Assembly: GCF_002086115.1 (NCBI RefSeq) | Contig: NZ_MVHJ01000008.1 | Coordinates: 124,001-188,000 of the forward strand | Direction of reading: 5' to 3' | Length of the DNA stretch: 64,000 bases | From: Mycolicibacterium bacteremicum | GTDB lineage: Bacteria > Actinomycetota > Actinomycetes > Mycobacteriales > Mycobacteriaceae | Part shown: positions 1 through 7,973 of the stretch, piece by piece | How positions within the stretch are numbered: the first letter of the stretch is position 1 | How the letters are laid out: each line of letters starts with the position of its first letter | Program-made: the position numbers and the translations under genes | The notes under the pieces: model-generated | Database searches by the model: none | What the model was told of the DNA's origin: nothing | Seen by the model: only the letters and a program-made list of their open reading frames with translations

Positions 1-427
1 TGGCGGTGATGCCGGGGATGACGTCGAACTCGAAGTCGACATGGTCGGCGACGCGGTCCAGGATGCGCAGCGTGCTGTCGTAGAGCGACGGGTCGCCCCA
101 GGCCAGGAAGGATCCGGTGGCGCCGTCCGGTAGTTCGGATTCGATGGCCTGCGCCCACAGCCTTGCCCGGGCGGCATGCCAGTCGTTGACCGCCTGTTCA
201 TAGGGCACGTCCACGGCCCGCTTGGGGTCGGGCAGTTCGACGAACCGGTATCCGGGTTTCTCGATGAAGCGTTCACAGATGAGTCGGCGCAGCGCGACCA
301 GGTCGTCCTTGGTGTCGCCCTTGTCCGTGGCGAAGAAGACCTGGGTGTCGTTGAGCGCCGAGATGGCCTGCACCGTCACGTAGTCCGGGTCGCCTGCACC
401 GATACCGATCACATGGATAGTGCGCAC
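1..427 (-). CDS. cobF: Precorrin-6A synthase (deacetylating), CobF; 3' end outside window
   Basis: SAM-dependent methyltransferase of aerobic cobalamin synthesis; it methylates C-1 of the macrocycle after precorrin-5 and releases the acetyl fragment. The first 142 residues are visible from a GTG at 427. The N-terminus carries the tetrapyrrole-methylase signature 'IGIGAGDPDYVTVQA'. Further in, 'FFATDKGDTKDDLVALRR' and 'GSFLAWGDPSLYDSTLRIL' are typical of CobF rather than CobJ or CobM. The C-terminal half lies beyond base 1. The gene is divergent from the diiron oxygenase at 533. M. tuberculosis is thought to lack cobF (recall), so its presence fits an environmental mycobacterium. Confidence 0.85.
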   Translation of the reverse strand, partial: MRTIHVIGIGAGDPDYVTVQAISALNDTQVFFATDKGDTKDDLVALRRLICERFIEKPGYRFVELPDPKRAVDVPYEQAVNDWHAARARLWAQAIESELPDGATGSFLAWGDPSLYDSTLRILDRVADHVDFEFDVIPGITA

Positions 428-469
428 CCGCAAAGGTTAGTCGATCCGATTTATCCGGTACCGCAGGTA

Positions 470-498
470 TTGACTACCGCCGGTATCGGGCTTACCGT
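470..498 (+). promoter_or_regulatory. Sigma-A-type promoter of the AurF-like gene
   Basis: TTGACT (470-475), a 17-base spacer, then TACCGT (493-498). It precedes a short leader that contains AAAGGAGAG about 8 bases before the ATG at 533. It lies between two divergent genes. Confidence 0.6.
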
Positions 499-532
499 CG
501 GAGCTTCGGACAGCTCAAAGGAGAGTCGGACG

Positions 533-1726
533 ATGACCGCTTCGGTGAAGGCCCAGACCACGCGCGCGGAGTTCGCCGAGCGCCTGCTCAAAGGATCGGT
601 ACGCAAGTCGTATGCGCCGATCGTCGATATCGATTGGGATGCACCCCTGGATCCCGACAAGTTCTTCTTGCCACCGAAGGTGGTATCGCTCTACGGCACC
701 GAGCTGTGGGATTCGATGACCCGGGCCGAGCAGATCGAGCTGTCCCGCCAGGAGCTCGTCAACACCCTGTCGGCGGGCATCTGGTTCGAGAACATCCTCA
801 ACCAGGCACTGCTGCGCAAGATGATGCATCAGGACCCGACCGCGGCCACCACGCATTACGAACTCACCGAACTGGGTGACGAGACCCGCCACATGGTGAT
901 GTTCGGGAAGGCGATCGCCAAGGTGGGCGCCGAGCCGGTGCGGCCACGGTTGTACCAGCGGATCATCATCAACGCGCTGCCGTTCGGGTTCCGCGGCTCG
1001 GTGCTGTGGGTGGCCGCGCTGATCGGTGAGGAGATCTTCGACTCGCTGCAGCGCCAGATGATGGACGATGACGAGCTGCAACCGATGGTGCAGCGGCTGA
1101 TGCGCATCCACGTCACCGAGGAGGCCCGCCACATCCAGTTCGCCCGCGACGGACTACGCAAGCGCACGCCGTCGATGTCGCGGGCCAAGCGGATGTGGAT
1201 CGGCAACCTCAACGGGCTGGGCGGACCGTTCTTCCGGTTCCTGTTCACCAATCAGGTGCAGTACCGCCGGGTCGGCCTGGACGGGAAGGCCGCGCGCCGG
1301 ATGGCACGCCGCTCGCCACACCGGCACGCGGTCCAGATCGCCGGGTTCGCGCCGCTGGCCTCGTTTCTGGAGGAGGTCGGCCTGATGGGTCCGATCGCGC
1401 GGCGGATGTGGCGGCGCAGCGGGTTCCTGCCCACTGGCGCAGTGCAGCCGACGGGCCGCGCCGAGATCGCCGAGGACGACGACCTCTACAACGGACCCGC
1501 CACCGTCGACGGCCGCGACGTGCAGGTACTGCTGGCCGGCCACCTCGACCCGATCGATGGTCAATACCATTGGCAGGGAACTGTTCTGGAGCCGCTGCCC
1601 GAGGGTGCCCGCAACCCCGTGTCGGTGACCATCGGCGAGCGGACCGCCGCGGCGAGGTTCACCGAGCGCAGCCAGCAGGGCGGCTACTCGATCGCCGGGG
1701 TCGGGACCCCGCCCTTCCCGCGGTAG
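533..1726 (+). CDS. AurF-like diiron oxygenase with C-terminal DUF4873 domain
   Basis: Predicted soluble 397-residue non-haem diiron oxygenase. The AurF/ferritin-like domain spans roughly residues 20-300. Metal-ligand candidates follow the AurF pattern: E86, then E117xxH120 in 'ELGDETRH', E166/E167 in 'GEEIFD', and H193xxxE197xxH200 in 'HVTEEARH'. Residues from about 305 to the end match the DUF4873 region found behind this domain or behind monooxygenases in mycobacteria. AurF itself oxidises an arylamine to a nitro compound; the substrate here is unknown. The ATG at 533 is chosen for its strong ribosome binding site; an open frame continues upstream into the promoter but is not needed. The 3' end overlaps the convergent MFS gene by 43 bases. 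Confidence 0.85.
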   Translation: MTASVKAQTTRAEFAERLLKGSVRKSYAPIVDIDWDAPLDPDKFFLPPKVVSLYGTELWDSMTRAEQIELSRQELVNTLSAGIWFENILNQALLRKMMHQDPTAATTHYELTELGDETRHMVMFGKAIAKVGAEPVRPRLYQRIIINALPFGFRGSVLWVAALIGEEIFDSLQRQMMDDDELQPMVQRLMRIHVTEEARHIQFARDGLRKRTPSMSRAKRMWIGNLNGLGGPFFRFLFTNQVQYRRVGLDGKAARRMARRSPHRHAVQIAGFAPLASFLEEVGLMGPIARRMWRRSGFLPTGAVQPTGRAEIAEDDDLYNGPATVDGRDVQVLLAGHLDPIDGQYHWQGTVLEPLPEGARNPVSVTIGERTAAARFTERSQQGGYSIAGVGTPPFPR

Positions 1727-2889
1727 GCCGTCACCAACAACGCCGCGGCAAAGACGCCGCCGAGCACCCCGGACACGAGCAGCGGCACGGTGCCGTCGCC
1801 GGGTTCGGCACCCCAGGCCAGACCCGCCCAGATGCCGGCGAACAGGATCGCAAAACCGCTGGCGCCCTGAAAGACCCCCTGCGCGCTGGCCTGCAGGTCC
1901 GACCCGACCAGCGAGGAGATCCACGCCTTGCCGACCCCGTCGGTGCAACCGGTGAACAGGCCGTAGGCACCGATCAGCACCCAGGCCAGTACCGGATCGG
2001 CGGTCAGCCCCAGCCCGCCGTAGCCGATCGCGAAGAAGGCCAGACCGATGCCGAACACCGGGAGCCGTCCGATCCGGTCGGCGAGCAGACCCGCGGGATA
2101 ACTCGACAGGGCGTAGACCAGGTTGTAGCCCACGTAGGCCAGGATGACCTCGGTGACCGAGAAGCCGATCTCGGACAGGCGCAACAGCAGCAGCGCGTCG
2201 GGAAAGTTGATCAACCCGAAGGCCACCAGCGCCGCGGTAATTCGCCAGTATCGCCGCGGCAGATGCTTGACGCGGGCGAAGATCGGGGGCCGCTGCTTCG
2301 GTTGTACGCTTCGGCGTTCGCGGACCAGGAACACCAGTGCGACGCTGAGCACGGCCGGGACGACGGCGATCCAGAGCAGCGGGGCGATCTGCTGGTCGAG
2401 CAGTTCGTACCCGGCCAGGCCGATCAGTGGTCCGACCACCGCACCCAGGGTGTCCATGGTGCGGTGGAAACCGAACACCCGTCCTCGCGCACCGGCGTCG
2501 ACACCGTCGACCAGCAGCGCATCGCGCGGCGCACCGCGCAAGCCCTTGCCCAGCCGGTCGGTGACGCGGCCGGCCAGCACACCGGGCCACGTGGCGAACG
2601 CGGCCACCATCACCTTGCCCAGGGCCGCCATGCCGTAACCGCCGGCAATCAGGGGGCGCCGCGCGTACCGGTCACCGAGCGGACCGGAGGCCAGCTTGGT
2701 CAGCGACGCCGCACCCTCGGCCGCGCCCTCGATGGCGCCGACGACCGCGGGCGGGGCGCCCAGCACGGTGGTCAGGTAGATCGGCAGCAGCGGATAGAGC
2801 AGTTCACTCGCCGCGTCCTGCAGGAACGAGACCGCCGACAGGATGCGGACGTTGCGGGTCAGCCAGGCACGTGGCACGCGGCTGATCAT
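1684..2889 (-). CDS. MFS transporter
   Basis: Integral membrane transporter of 401 residues with about 12 hydrophobic segments. The conserved MFS loop appears as 'GPLGDRYARRPLI' after segment 2 and is partly repeated as 'GLLADRIGRLPVFG' in the second half. It resembles proton-driven drug or metabolite exporters; the cargo cannot be read from sequence. It starts with ATG at 2889, 50 bases from the divergent LLM oxidoreductase, so the two genes share one small regulatory region that contains a KstR-type operator. Its end runs 43 bases into the convergent diiron oxygenase gene. Confidence 0.8.
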   Translation of the reverse strand: MISRVPRAWLTRNVRILSAVSFLQDAASELLYPLLPIYLTTVLGAPPAVVGAIEGAAEGAASLTKLASGPLGDRYARRPLIAGGYGMAALGKVMVAAFATWPGVLAGRVTDRLGKGLRGAPRDALLVDGVDAGARGRVFGFHRTMDTLGAVVGPLIGLAGYELLDQQIAPLLWIAVVPAVLSVALVFLVRERRSVQPKQRPPIFARVKHLPRRYWRITAALVAFGLINFPDALLLLRLSEIGFSVTEVILAYVGYNLVYALSSYPAGLLADRIGRLPVFGIGLAFFAIGYGGLGLTADPVLAWVLIGAYGLFTGCTDGVGKAWISSLVGSDLQASAQGVFQGASGFAILFAGIWAGLAWGAEPGDGTVPLLVSGVLGGVFAAALLVTAYRGKGGVPTPAIE

Positions 2890-2914
2890 GCCCGACCATT
2901 CCGCATCGCAGAAT

Positions 2915-2932
2915 TAGAACGTGTTCTAGTAT
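2915..2932 (+). promoter_or_regulatory. KstR-type operator overlapping a -10 element
   Basis: TAGAACGTGTTCTA at 2915-2928 is a perfect palindrome and fits TnnAACnnGTTnnA, the published mycobacterial KstR (cholesterol regulon) operator. A -10-like TAGTAT (2927-2932) overlaps it and ends 7 bases before the ATG at 2940. Binding would therefore block initiation of a leaderless message. Confidence 0.75.
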
Positions 2933-2939
2933 CGGGTCC

Positions 2940-3815
2940 ATGCGGTTCACCTATGCGGAAGCCATGACCGATCCGAAGTACTACATCCCGTTGGCGAAAG
3001 CCGCTGACGAGGCCGGATATCACGCGATGACCATCCCGGACAGCGTCGCCTACCCCGAGGTGTCGGACTCGAAGTATCCCTACACCGAGGACGGCAACCG
3101 GGAGTTTCTCGACGGCAAGTCATTCATCGAGTCGTTCGCACTGATCGGTGCGCTGTCGGCCGTCACGACGAAACTGCACTTCAACATCTTCGTGTTGAAG
3201 CTGCCGATCCGCCCGCCGGCACTGGTGGCCAAGCAGGCCGGGTCACTGGCCGCCATGTTCGACAACCGCCTCGGACTCGGCGTCGGCACCAGCCCGTGGC
3301 CGGAGGACTACGAGATCATGGGTGTGCCGTTCGCCCGGCGCGGCAAGCGGATGGACGAGTGCATCGACGTGATCCGCGGCCTGACCTCCGGTGAGTACTT
3401 CGAGTATCACGGCGAGTTCTACGACATACCGAGCACCAAGATGACCCCGGCGCCGACGAAGCCGGTGCCCATCCTGGTCGGCGGGCATGCCGATGCCGCC
3501 CTGCGCCGCGCCGCCCGCAACGACGGCTGGATGCACGGCGGCGGTGACCCGGCCGAACTCGACCCGCTGCTGGCCAAGCTCGCGAAGTTTCGCGAGGAGG
3601 AGGAGCGCATCGGCAAGGCCGAGGAGTTCGAGATCCACGTCATCTCCATTGACGGGTTCACCCTCGACGGCGTCAAGCGGTTGGAGGACAAGGGCGTCAC
3701 CGATGTCATCGTCGGGTTCCGGATCCCCTACATCATGGGACAGGACACCGAGCCACTCGACGACAAGATCCGCAACCTGGAGTGGTTCGCGGAGAACGTG
3801 ATCGCGAAAGCCTGA
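2940..3815 (+). CDS. LLM-class (probable F420-dependent) oxidoreductase, KstR-site associated
   Basis: TIM-barrel flavin/F420 oxidoreductase of 291 residues in the luciferase-like family. Typical features are 'LAKAADEAGYHAMTIPDS' near the start, 'KQAGSLAAMFDNRLGLGVG' around residue 100 and 'PVPILVGGHADAALRRAARNDGW' near residue 175. The start has no Shine-Dalgarno but sits 7 bases after TAGTAT. The operator suggests induction during sterol growth and a role in steroid or side-chain redox chemistry; that role is inferred from the operator, not from the protein. It ends 3 bases from the convergent ROK regulator. Confidence 0.8.
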   Translation: MRFTYAEAMTDPKYYIPLAKAADEAGYHAMTIPDSVAYPEVSDSKYPYTEDGNREFLDGKSFIESFALIGALSAVTTKLHFNIFVLKLPIRPPALVAKQAGSLAAMFDNRLGLGVGTSPWPEDYEIMGVPFARRGKRMDECIDVIRGLTSGEYFEYHGEFYDIPSTKMTPAPTKPVPILVGGHADAALRRAARNDGWMHGGGDPAELDPLLAKLAKFREEEERIGKAEEFEIHVISIDGFTLDGVKRLEDKGVTDVIVGFRIPYIMGQDTEPLDDKIRNLEWFAENVIAKA

Positions 3816-3818
3816 CGG

Positions 3819-4994
3819 CTAAACCAGTGCGTCGATCGCCGGCACGCTGAGCACCTGATCGAGCACCATCTTCGCCGTCCCCATCGTCGCGGAGCGGTCG
3901 CCGTGCGTCGCCGGGCGCACCAGTAGCGCTCCGGTGGCCTCGGCGGTGGCGTTGCCGTACAACGTCTCTCGCAGCCCGGCGACGAAGATCTCGTGCACAC
4001 CGGCCATATCGCCGGCGATCACGATCACCGCGGGGTTGAGCAGGTTCACCGCGGGTGCGATGCCCGCACCGACGGCGCGGCCGCTGTCGCGTACCAGCCG
4101 GCGGGCCTCGGGATCGCCGTCGGTGGCCAGTTCGGCGACATCGCGCAGATGCCGGACGGAGCGACCCTGCTGCTGCAGCGTCCGCACGATCGCCCAGCCG
4201 CCGGCGATCGCCTCCAGGCAGCCGGTGTCCCCGCACCGGCACGGAACACCCTGTGCGGCAACGACCTTGTTGTGCCCGAACTCACCGGCAGCCTGGTTGG
4301 CACCGCGCAGCAGCACACCGCCGGCGATGATGCCGGCGCCCAGACCACTGGAGGCCTTGACCACCAGCACGTCGTCATCGTCACCGCGTTCGGCCAGTGC
4401 GATGGCATTGGCATCGTTGTCCAGGACCACCGGTGCGTCGCCGATGCTCGGCAGGGCCGCCAGATAGGGCCGCAGCGCCACCCCGTCCCAACCCCGCAGG
4501 ATCGCCGACCCGCAGCTGCACCCGCGCGCGGCGTCGACGGTGCCGGGCAGGCTCAATCCCACGCCGTAGACCGTGGCGCCGGGAAAATCCTGCAGCAGCA
4601 CATCGAGGCCCTTGACCACATCGGGCATCAGATCGTCGGGGCCGAGCGCCACCTCGGAGTCGATATCGGCCAGCGCGAGCACGGCACCGGCCAGATCGCA
4701 GATCGCCAGTCGGGTGCGGCTGAGCCCGACGGCCACCGACAGCACGATCCCGGCATCCGACGCCACGCTCAGCTGGGTGGCCGGCCGGCCACCCGTGGAC
4801 GCCGCGGGCTCACACTCCTTGACCAGCCCGGAATCGAGCAGCACTGCCAACCGGGCACCCACCGCCGTCCGCGACAGCCCGGTCAACGCGGCGATCTCGG
4901 TTCGGGTGATCTCACCCCGTCCCCTGATCAGGGCGAAAACCTCACCGACGCTGGCCACGCTTCGATTGCACCACATGTGCGTAAGCTGCGCCAC
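3819..4994 (-). CDS. ROK-family transcriptional regulator (NagC/XylR type)
   Basis: 391 residues: an N-terminal winged helix-turn-helix ('GEITRTEIAALTGLSRTAV', about residues 27-45) followed by a ROK sugar-kinase-like domain. The ROK zinc motif is intact as 'CRCGDTGCLE', preceded by 'GEFGHNKV'. It is probably a repressor that responds to a sugar or sugar phosphate. It is divergent from an MFS exporter 61 bases away, its most likely target. The start is uncertain: GTG at 4994 is used, but ATG 4976 or GTG 4958 would leave the DNA-binding domain intact. Confidence 0.8.
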   Translation of the reverse strand: MAQLTHMWCNRSVASVGEVFALIRGRGEITRTEIAALTGLSRTAVGARLAVLLDSGLVKECEPAASTGGRPATQLSVASDAGIVLSVAVGLSRTRLAICDLAGAVLALADIDSEVALGPDDLMPDVVKGLDVLLQDFPGATVYGVGLSLPGTVDAARGCSCGSAILRGWDGVALRPYLAALPSIGDAPVVLDNDANAIALAERGDDDDVLVVKASSGLGAGIIAGGVLLRGANQAAGEFGHNKVVAAQGVPCRCGDTGCLEAIAGGWAIVRTLQQQGRSVRHLRDVAELATDGDPEARRLVRDSGRAVGAGIAPAVNLLNPAVIVIAGDMAGVHEIFVAGLRETLYGNATAEATGALLVRPATHGDRSATMGTAKMVLDQVLSVPAIDALV

Positions 4995-5020
4995 TTTTGT
5001 CTGAAAAAATCAAAACTGAG

Positions 5021-5049
5021 TTGAGTACGGGACGTATGTTTCCTAGGCT
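5021..5049 (+). promoter_or_regulatory. Sigma-A-type promoter of the MFS gene
   Basis: TTGAGT (5021-5026), exactly 17 bases, then TAGGCT (5044-5049), ending 6 bases before the GTG start at 5056. Predicts a leaderless transcript. Confidence 0.65.
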
Positions 5050-5055
5050 GGTCCC

Positions 5056-6273
5056 GTGACCCCGAGCATCGACCGACCCACCCGCCCGCAGTCCGTCGTG
5101 GCCGCCGACCCCACGGTGCGCGTCCTCGCGGTGCTCGCGCTGGCGCTCGGCGGCTTCGGCATCGGAACCACCGAGTTCGTCGCGATGGGGCTGCTGCCCG
5201 ATATCGCGGCGAGCTTCGGCATCTCCGAACCCACCGCGGGCCACGTCATCTCCGCCTACGCACTCGGCGTGGTGATCGGCGCGCCGACCATCGCCGCCCT
5301 GACGGCCCGGGTCCCCCGGCGCGCCCTGCTGCTCGGGTTGATGGCCGTGTTCACCCTCGGCAACCTGGCCAGCGTGCTCGCGCCCTCCTACCCCACGCTG
5401 GTGGCGGCCCGTTTCATCGCCGGACTGCCGCACGGCGCGTTCTTCGGCATCGCCGCGCTGGCCGCCGCGCACCTGATGGGCCCGCGCAACCGCGCCAAGG
5501 CGGTCGCCTACGTGCTGTCCGGCCTGACCGTCGCGACAGTGCTCGGTGTGCCGGTCGCTTCGTGGCTGGGTCAGGCGCTGGGCTGGCGCAGCGCCTTCGG
5601 CCTGGTCGTGGTCATCGGCCTGATCACGTTGACCGCGTTGTGGTTCTGGCTACCGGCTCAATTGCGCACCATGCACGTCACCAGCCCGCTGACCGAACTC
5701 GGCGCGCTGCGCAGGCCGCAGGTCTGGCTGGCGATCATGGTCGGCATGATCGGCTTCGGCGGAATGTTCGCCGTGTACACCTACATCAGCACCACGATGA
5801 CCGATGTCGCCGGTCTGCCCCGGTCACTGGTTCCGTTGGCGCTCATGGTGTTCGGCCTCGGCATGGTGGTCGGCAACCTGGTCGGCGGACGGCTGGCCGA
5901 CACCTCGGTGGTGCGGGCGCTGTACCTGTCGATGGGCGCCCTGGCGGTGGTGTTGCTGATCTTCGTCGCCGCCGCGCACAACCCGTGGACCGCACTGCTG
6001 GTGCTGTTCGGTATCGGCACCGCGGGCTCGGCCGTCGGGCCGGCGCTGCAGACCCGGCTGATGGACGTGGCCCACGACGCCCAGACACTGGCCGCGGCGC
6101 TCAACCACTCCGCGCTGAACATCGGTAACGCGGCCGGCGCCTGGGTCGGCGGTCTGGTGATCGCCGCCGGATACGGCTACACCGCCCCGGCGGCGGCCGG
6201 ATCGGTGCTCGCCGTGTGCGGCCTGCTGGTGCTGACCGTCTCCGTCGCCCTGGGCCGGGCTACTCGTCGATGA
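5056..6273 (+). CDS. MFS transporter of the AraJ/Cmx efflux type
   Basis: 405-residue, 12-segment permease. The opening 'LALGGFGIGTTEFVAMGLLPDIA' and 'ARFIAGLPHGAFFGIAALAAA' around residues 115-135 are characteristic of the AraJ/chloramphenicol-efflux branch of MFS. It likely exports sugars or small hydrophobic drugs. Translation starts at GTG 5056 from a predicted leaderless promoter. The divergent ROK regulator is the natural candidate for control. The last 14 bases overlap the convergent DUF5709 gene. Confidence 0.8.
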   Translation: MTPSIDRPTRPQSVVAADPTVRVLAVLALALGGFGIGTTEFVAMGLLPDIAASFGISEPTAGHVISAYALGVVIGAPTIAALTARVPRRALLLGLMAVFTLGNLASVLAPSYPTLVAARFIAGLPHGAFFGIAALAAAHLMGPRNRAKAVAYVLSGLTVATVLGVPVASWLGQALGWRSAFGLVVVIGLITLTALWFWLPAQLRTMHVTSPLTELGALRRPQVWLAIMVGMIGFGGMFAVYTYISTTMTDVAGLPRSLVPLALMVFGLGMVVGNLVGGRLADTSVVRALYLSMGALAVVLLIFVAAAHNPWTALLVLFGIGTAGSAVGPALQTRLMDVAHDAQTLAAALNHSALNIGNAAGAWVGGLVIAAGYGYTAPAAAGSVLAVCGLLVLTVSVALGRATRR

Positions 6274-6652
6274 TGTGGATAGCGGCCTCTTCGGCCGACG
6301 CCGCTCCCCCGTCGATGCCCACATCACGGCCGAGCAGGTCCTTCTCGGTGTCCTCGCCGAAGCCCTCATCGGGCGCCACCAACCGGCCGGAGCGTCGGTC
6401 CCCGACCTCGTCATCGCCGGCCTGCTCGTCGGGTCGGTAGTCCTCGTCGAGCGCCGGATCGGGTTGCTCGTCGGCCAGCCGCTCGTCGAGCGTCTCGTGC
6501 TCACGCGGCTCCTGCCAGCGTTCCGGCGGCGAGTAGCCCTCGTCGAGTAGATCGTCGACGCCGCGGTCCAGCAGGGTGTCCTCGGCGGAGAGCTGGTCTT
6601 CTTCCTCCGGGCTGTAGCCCTGATCGTCTTCGGGCAGTTCTGCGCTCGTCAT
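6260..6652 (-). CDS. DUF5709-type acidic protein
   Basis: Small cytoplasmic protein of 130 residues, very rich in Asp and Glu and with no membrane segment. The repeated pattern 'GYSPEEEDQ / LLDEGYSPPERWQ' and the ending 'ASAEEAAIHIIDE' match the DUF5709 family widespread in actinobacteria. Function is unknown; it is probably largely disordered. ATG 6652 is chosen because the family starts there and TAGCGT lies 7 bases upstream. An open frame extends further to 7054 but has shadow-type composition. Confidence 0.7.
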   Translation of the reverse strand: MTSAELPEDDQGYSPEEEDQLSAEDTLLDRGVDDLLDEGYSPPERWQEPREHETLDERLADEQPDPALDEDYRPDEQAGDDEVGDRRSGRLVAPDEGFGEDTEKDLLGRDVGIDGGAASAEEAAIHIIDE

Positions 6653-6866
6653 GGCATCAACGCTACCCACCACGTCGAAGTAGCCGTGCCCGGGCGTCGC
6701 CGGCGAGCACGACGGCGACAGCCCCAATAGGGTTGTGCCGGTGAAGCGCTGCGCCGACGTCACACATCGAGCAGAAACGAGCCGGGGTGACCGAGGGGCC
6801 GGGCCCCCGTCGAGAAACCTGATTTCGGCAGGCGTGAAATCTGGGAAAGTGGGTACATTCCCCGCG

Positions 6867-7973
6867 ATGGCTTCAGGTATGCAGGCTGCAATATCCGCGC
6901 GCAGCGATCCGCCCCCCGCGTGGCTCGTTACGCTGCGCTCCGACGTGCTCGATGCCGTCACCGCATTCCTGGATGCCCAATGCGCCGCTGCGCTACACGG
7001 CAGCCACGTCGACATCGCCGAGGACGTGCTGCGCGGCCTGCTCGCCGAGGGCAAGTGTGTGCGCTCGACCTACCTGTATCTCGGCTGGCGATGCGGCGCC
7101 CAGGCAGATCCGGCGGCCGTCCGGGCCGCGGGCAGCCTGGAATTCCTGCACGCCTTCGCCCTGGTCCAGGACGATGTGATGGACGAATCACCGATGCGGC
7201 GCGGCCGGCCCAGCGCGCACCGGGCGTTCGAGACATGGCACCGGGAACGGGGATTGCCCGGTTCCTCGGCGCGGTTCGGTGAATCGGCGGCGGTGTTGCT
7301 CGGTGACCTGTGCCTGGTCTGGGCCGAGCAGATGCTGCGCGACAGCGGGCTCGACGGGGCGGCGCTGACGCGCGCCTGGCCGCGCTATGACGATATGCGC
7401 ACCGAACTCGCCGTCGGTCAGTTCGCCGATCTGGTCAACGACACCGCCGGGTTCCCGACGTTGGACGGGGTGCTCGACGTGGCCCGCCGCAAGTCCGGCA
7501 ACTACACCGTGCGCCGGCCACTGGAGATCGGCGCGGCGCTGGCCGGGTGCGCGCCCGAGGTGCTCGATGTCCTGAGCCGGTACGGCGAGAACATCGGTGA
7601 GGCCTTCCAGTTGCGCGATGACCTGCTCGGTGTCTTCGGTGCCCCGGAAACGACGGGCAAGCCCATCGGCACCGATCTGGTGGCGCGCAAGGCGACCACG
7701 GTCGTCGTCGCCGCCTACGAATTGGCCACCGGTATGCAGCAGCGTCAATTCAAGGAATTCATGACAGCGGAAAATCTTGGTGCCGACGACATCACTCGGT
7801 GGCAGACTTTGATCTTGGAGGTGGGGACCGTGCAGCGGATCGAAGAGTTGATCCAGCGCAGATATGCCGCCGCGGCGGACGCGCTGGACAGTCTGCCCGG
7901 TGGGCGGCTGGAAGACGAGGTACGGACGGCGCTGCTGGCCACCGCGTCGGCGTGCACCGAGCGGACCGCCTGA
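6867..7973 (+). CDS. crtE: Geranylgeranyl diphosphate synthase (polyprenyl synthetase), first carotenoid gene
   Basis: 368-residue trans-isoprenyl diphosphate synthase that makes the C20 precursor for phytoene. The first Asp-rich motif is 'QDDVMDE' (DDVMD at 102-106) with 'RRGRPSAH' after it; the second is 'LRDDLLGVFG' (251-255). ATG 6867 is taken because TACATT ends 7 bases before it. Upstream in-frame codons back to 6735 have no such signal. The stop overlaps the ATG of crtI (TGATG), so translation is probably coupled. It heads a run of six overlapping genes. Confidence 0.85.
   Translation: MASGMQAAISARSDPPPAWLVTLRSDVLDAVTAFLDAQCAAALHGSHVDIAEDVLRGLLAEGKCVRSTYLYLGWRCGAQADPAAVRAAGSLEFLHAFALVQDDVMDESPMRRGRPSAHRAFETWHRERGLPGSSARFGESAAVLLGDLCLVWAEQMLRDSGLDGAALTRAWPRYDDMRTELAVGQFADLVNDTAGFPTLDGVLDVARRKSGNYTVRRPLEIGAALAGCAPEVLDVLSRYGENIGEAFQLRDDLLGVFGAPETTGKPIGTDLVARKATTVVVAAYELATGMQQRQFKEFMTAENLGADDITRWQTLILEVGTVQRIEELIQRRYAAAADALDSLPGGRLEDEVRTALLATASACTERTA

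Noticed and set aside
176..532. N-terminal extension of the AurF-like gene
   Set aside because: It would overlap cobF antisense and cross a good promoter; ATG 533 has the ribosome site and the family start.
6821..6859. Sigma-F promoter before crtE
   Set aside because: GGGTAC is present but no GGTTT-like -35 lies 15-17 bases upstream; an ordinary -10 explains the start.
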